Shown here in pieces: positions 2,861 to 5,366 of a DNA stretch of 5,366 nt (position 1 is its first letter; each line of letters opens with the position of its first letter). A model generated the notes under the pieces. The model was given only the letters and a program-made list of their open reading frames with translations, was not told the origin of the DNA and searched no databases. Both the position numbers and the translations under genes were made by a program. The DNA is from Devosia equisanguinis (GTDB lineage Bacteria > Pseudomonadota > Alphaproteobacteria > Rhizobiales > Devosiaceae), in assembly GCA_945888565.1 (NCBI GenBank), contig CAMDAL010000284.1, forward strand, positions 1-5,366, read 5' to 3'.

Positions 2861-4594
2861 ACGGATACCGGACAGCCCGACGCGCTGGTCGAAGCCGCGC
2901 TCGAGCAGCTGCTCAGCTGGCCGGGTCTGTCGCGGTCGCCGCAACTTGCCAAGTTTCTCAACTACATAGTTCGGGCGAAGCTTGGTGGCGACGAGGCCTC
3001 CATAAAAGCCTATTCCATCGCTGTGGACGTCTTCGGCAGGCCCCCGACCTTCGATCCCCAAAGCGATCCGATCGTCCGCGTCCAGGCCCGTCGCCTCCGG
3101 GCTCTGCTCGAGGAATATTATACGGGTGAGGGTAGTGGCAGCCCGGTCAGAATTTACCTCCCGGTGGGGCGTTACGTGCCGGAATTTCGCAGTGGCGGCG
3201 ATGTTTCCTCGCCGGAACCCGCCGTCGAACCGGTTTCCACGCCGCCTGCCGACTCGCCTGCGGAGCGACGGCAGCAGCGGCTGCGGCGCCAGGATAGTGG
3301 GCGCCGCGACTGGCTGCTCTACGCACTTCTGCTGATTGTCGGGACCGGCATCGTGGTGGCCCTGACCCAGGTGCTGATGCCGCGGCCGACCCGAATGGAA
3401 GTGCCGGGCCACCCCAGCATCGGCATCGCCGAGTTCACCGCCATCTCATCGCCGCAGTCAGCAGCGGCCGCGCCGGTCAATATTTCCGGCCTCGCCATCG
3501 AACTGGTCACCGATCTGCAGCTGTTCGACGACATCCAGCCCTCGTACATGCAGGGTGGGCCGCCGGAGGACGGCGGTCCGGATTATCAGCTCACCGGTAT
3601 CGCCCGCTACGAGGCCGGCCTGGTGCAGGTTACCGCCAGCTTGCGGCGCAGCGGTTCCGACACCGCAATGTGGAGTTCGACGCAGACTGTCCGGGCTGAC
3701 CAGTTGCGGAACAGCATCGACGACATCTCGCAGGCGTTCGCCGAACAGCTCGGTGCGCATCCCGGTCCCCTCTTTGTCGATGCCTATCGCTGGCTGGCCG
3801 AGAATCCCAACATTGCCGGCAACGAAACGACGTTCCTCTGCGGCCTGCTGTTCACGCGCTATCGCGACAGCGCCGCGGTCGCCGATGCGGCGCGGGCGCG
3901 CGAGTGCAGCTCGTCGGTGCTGGCGCAGAGCGACGATGCGCTGGCCCTCGCCATGCGCGCCGGGCTGCTGCTCGATGACCTCGTCGTCACCCAGCTTCGG
4001 CTGGATCCCGAGCCGCTGGCCGAGGCGGGGCGGCTGCTGACCCAGGCGCTGCGGCTCGATGCCACCTCGAGCACGATCTGGCGTGAGCATGCTCGCTACC
4101 TGTTCCAGGCCGGCCGGCTGAGCGAGGCCGAGGCTGCCTATGTGTCGGCCCTGCAGCTCAACCCTGCCAATCTCGATGCCGTCGCCGGCTTCGGTCAGAT
4201 GCTGCTGGTGCGGGGCGGCTCTTTGCAGGGCAGCGCGCTTGCAGCGCAGGCGCTGCGTGGGGCAGTCGAGCCGCCGCACTGGTACTACATGGGCCCGGCC
4301 GTCAACGCGCTGCGGGCCGGCAAAGACGACGAGGCGATTGCGCATGCCGAAAATCTGGCCGCCGGCGACGCCGAGATGGGAGCCACCATCGCCGTAGTCG
4401 CGGGGTTCCGCTCCGGCAATGTCGATGTACTGAACCGCTACTTTGCACAGCTCCTCGACGTGACGCGGTATCGCCGCTTCGGTATCCTGCCGGTGCTGCG
4501 GCAGCGCATTCTCGACTCGGCCCTGCTCGACGAGATCGGGGCGCAGCTCAAGCGGGCCGGCGTGGCCGACGTGGCGCTCGACGGCGATTTCTAG
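2858..4594 (+). CDS. Single-pass membrane TPR protein with N-terminal FDP/DPIVRVQARRLR domain (CTG start proposed)
   Basis: A 578-residue protein if read from CTG 2858. Residues 10-110 form the domain common in Hyphomicrobiales TPR and cyclase-like proteins: LAKFLNYIVRAKL (30-42), KAYSIAVDVFGRPPTFDPQ (50-68), DPIVRVQARRLR (70-81) and a GRYVPEF end (104-110) like the wing of OmpR-type helix-turn-helix domains. A Pro/Arg linker is followed by one transmembrane helix at about 152-172, then a region starting IGIAEFTAIS (188-197) like the TolB-type fold of adenylate-cyclase-associated proteins. TPR-like helices are at about 387-460 (AGRLSEAEAAYVSALQLNP). This resembles a CadC-style cytoplasm-membrane-periplasm layout; a DNA-binding role is inference. 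No ATG, GTG or TTG exists in frame between the TGA at 2831 and GTG 3023, yet the conserved domain begins well before 3023. CTG 2858 has AGGGGA 5 nt upstream. The next gene follows after 17 nt. Confidence 0.85.
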   Translation: MTDTGQPDALVEAALEQLLSWPGLSRSPQLAKFLNYIVRAKLGGDEASIKAYSIAVDVFGRPPTFDPQSDPIVRVQARRLRALLEEYYTGEGSGSPVRIYLPVGRYVPEFRSGGDVSSPEPAVEPVSTPPADSPAERRQQRLRRQDSGRRDWLLYALLLIVGTGIVVALTQVLMPRPTRMEVPGHPSIGIAEFTAISSPQSAAAAPVNISGLAIELVTDLQLFDDIQPSYMQGGPPEDGGPDYQLTGIARYEAGLVQVTASLRRSGSDTAMWSSTQTVRADQLRNSIDDISQAFAEQLGAHPGPLFVDAYRWLAENPNIAGNETTFLCGLLFTRYRDSAAVADAARARECSSSVLAQSDDALALAMRAGLLLDDLVVTQLRLDPEPLAEAGRLLTQALRLDATSSTIWREHARYLFQAGRLSEAEAAYVSALQLNPANLDAVAGFGQMLLVRGGSLQGSALAAQALRGAVEPPHWYYMGPAVNALRAGKDDEAIAHAENLAAGDAEMGATIAVVAGFRSGNVDVLNRYFAQLLDVTRYRRFGILPVLRQRILDSALLDEIGAQLKRAGVADVALDGDF

Positions 4595-4611
4595 TTCTCG
4601 TAGGTAGGTGC

Positions 4612-5366
4612 ATGAGTTTTTCCGCGCTGGTTACCCGACAATCCGCCGCCGGCGGCGTGGCAAGCGTGGTCGAGCGGGTTGACGACAGTGCACTGCCGGA
4701 CGGCGATGTGCTGGTTTCCGTCGAGTGGGCCGGCCTCAACTACAAGGATGCGCTGGTGCTGAGCGGGCAGGGCAACCTCGTCCGCAACTATCCGCATGTC
4801 GGCGGTATCGATTTTGCTGGCCGCGTCGTCGAAAGCCGCGACTGGCGCTACCATCCCGGCCAGGCGGTGGTGCTCACCGGGTGGCGGGTCGGCGAGTCCC
4901 GCTGGGGCGGCTATGCGCAGCGGGCCCGCGTCGATGCCAACATGCTGGTGCCGCTGCCGAAGCGCTTTTCGGCCCGCTCCGCCATGATGCTGGGCACCGC
5001 CGGCCTCGCCGCCATGCTGGCCGTCAACCGGGTGCAGGCCGAAGGCGTGAAGCCGGGCGATGGCGAAGTGCTCGTCACCGGGGCCGGTGGCGGCGTCGGT
5101 ACCATCGCGGTGATGCTGCTGGCCCGGCTGGGGTATCACGTCGCGGCCCTGACCGGCCGTGCCGAACTCGGCGACCACCTAACCCGCCTCGGGGCCTCCC
5201 GTATCGTCGCCCGCGCGGATCTGCTGACCCCGACCGGCAAGGTGCTCGACAAGGAGCTTTGGGCTGGCTGCATCGACACTGTCGGCGGCACGCTGCTCGG
5301 CGAAGTGCTGAAGAAGATCCGCTACGGTGGCGTCGTCGCCGCTGTCGGCCTCGCCGGTGGCGCGAG
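4612..5366 (+). CDS. acuI: AcuI/YhdH-family NADPH-dependent acrylyl-CoA/quinone reductase, N-terminal 251 residues
   Basis: Cytoplasmic zinc-independent medium-chain dehydrogenase/reductase, cut by the right edge; the family is usually about 325-330 residues. Family marks are LNYKDALVLSGQG (42-54), GGIDFAGRV (64-72), VVLTGWRVGESRWGGYAQ (86-103) and VPLP (113-116). The NADPH-binding Rossmann turn is VLVTGAGGGVGTIAV (153-167), and DTVGG lies near residue 223-227. AcuI reduces acryloyl-CoA to propionyl-CoA with NADPH, for example in 3-hydroxypropionate or DMSP breakdown; YhdH homologues are described as quinone oxidoreductases. The subfamily is clear, the in vivo substrate less so. The start at 4612 follows TAGGTAGG at the right distance. 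It lies 17 nt after the TPR gene with no terminator between, so co-transcription is likely although the functions look unrelated. Confidence 0.9.
   Translation, partial: MSFSALVTRQSAAGGVASVVERVDDSALPDGDVLVSVEWAGLNYKDALVLSGQGNLVRNYPHVGGIDFAGRVVESRDWRYHPGQAVVLTGWRVGESRWGGYAQRARVDANMLVPLPKRFSARSAMMLGTAGLAAMLAVNRVQAEGVKPGDGEVLVTGAGGGVGTIAVMLLARLGYHVAALTGRAELGDHLTRLGASRIVARADLLTPTGKVLDKELWAGCIDTVGGTLLGEVLKKIRYGGVVAAVGLAGGA

Noticed and set aside
3023..3025. GTG 3023 as the TPR protein start
   Set aside because: There is no Shine-Dalgarno sequence, and it would remove half of a conserved N-terminal domain that is in frame upstream.

Overview
The window is GC-rich (about two thirds G+C by eye). Its gene set suggests a Hyphomicrobiales-type alphaproteobacterium, Devosia-like at a guess: an oxidative-stress SoxR with a divergent MFS pump, a stand-alone receiver protein, a membrane-anchored TPR protein with the 'FDP..DPIVRVQARRLR' N-terminal domain, and an AcuI/YhdH-type reductase. 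The lineage is inferred from gene families, not proven.

Layout. (1) 1-727, minus: the N-terminal part of an MFS drug transporter, running off the left edge. (2) 758-788: a MerR-type promoter with a near-perfect SoxR box between the MFS gene and soxR. (3) 805-1263, plus: soxR, with its [2Fe-2S] cysteine cluster intact. (4) 1264-1525: no convincing gene; a possible 32-residue membrane peptide at 1391-1489. (5) 1526-2011: an array of four diverged units, about 122 bp apart. Each unit folds into three hairpins whose stems differ between copies while the loops stay the same. (6) 2029-2157: three further hairpins, the last overlapping the stop codon of the next gene. (7) 2151-2597, minus: a single-domain response-regulator receiver. 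(8) 2598-2857: a divergent control region with an EcfG-like promoter, a GTAAC direct repeat and two palindromes. (9) 2858-4594, plus: a single-pass membrane TPR protein that seems to begin at a CTG codon. (10) 4612 to the right edge, plus: an MDR-family acrylyl-CoA/quinone reductase, 17 nt downstream and probably co-transcribed.

How the parts may work together. SoxR and the MFS pump form a classic redox-drug sensing and efflux pair. The receiver and the TPR protein are divergent and share a control region with a stress-sigma-like promoter. The hairpin array lies directly behind the receiver gene on its coding strand. Read that way, its loops are CU-rich (including CUCCUCCC), as in the anti-Shine-Dalgarno small RNAs known from alphaproteobacteria. 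This array, perhaps a 3'-UTR-derived multi-copy small-RNA locus, is the most interesting item in the window. Its strand and expression are inferred.
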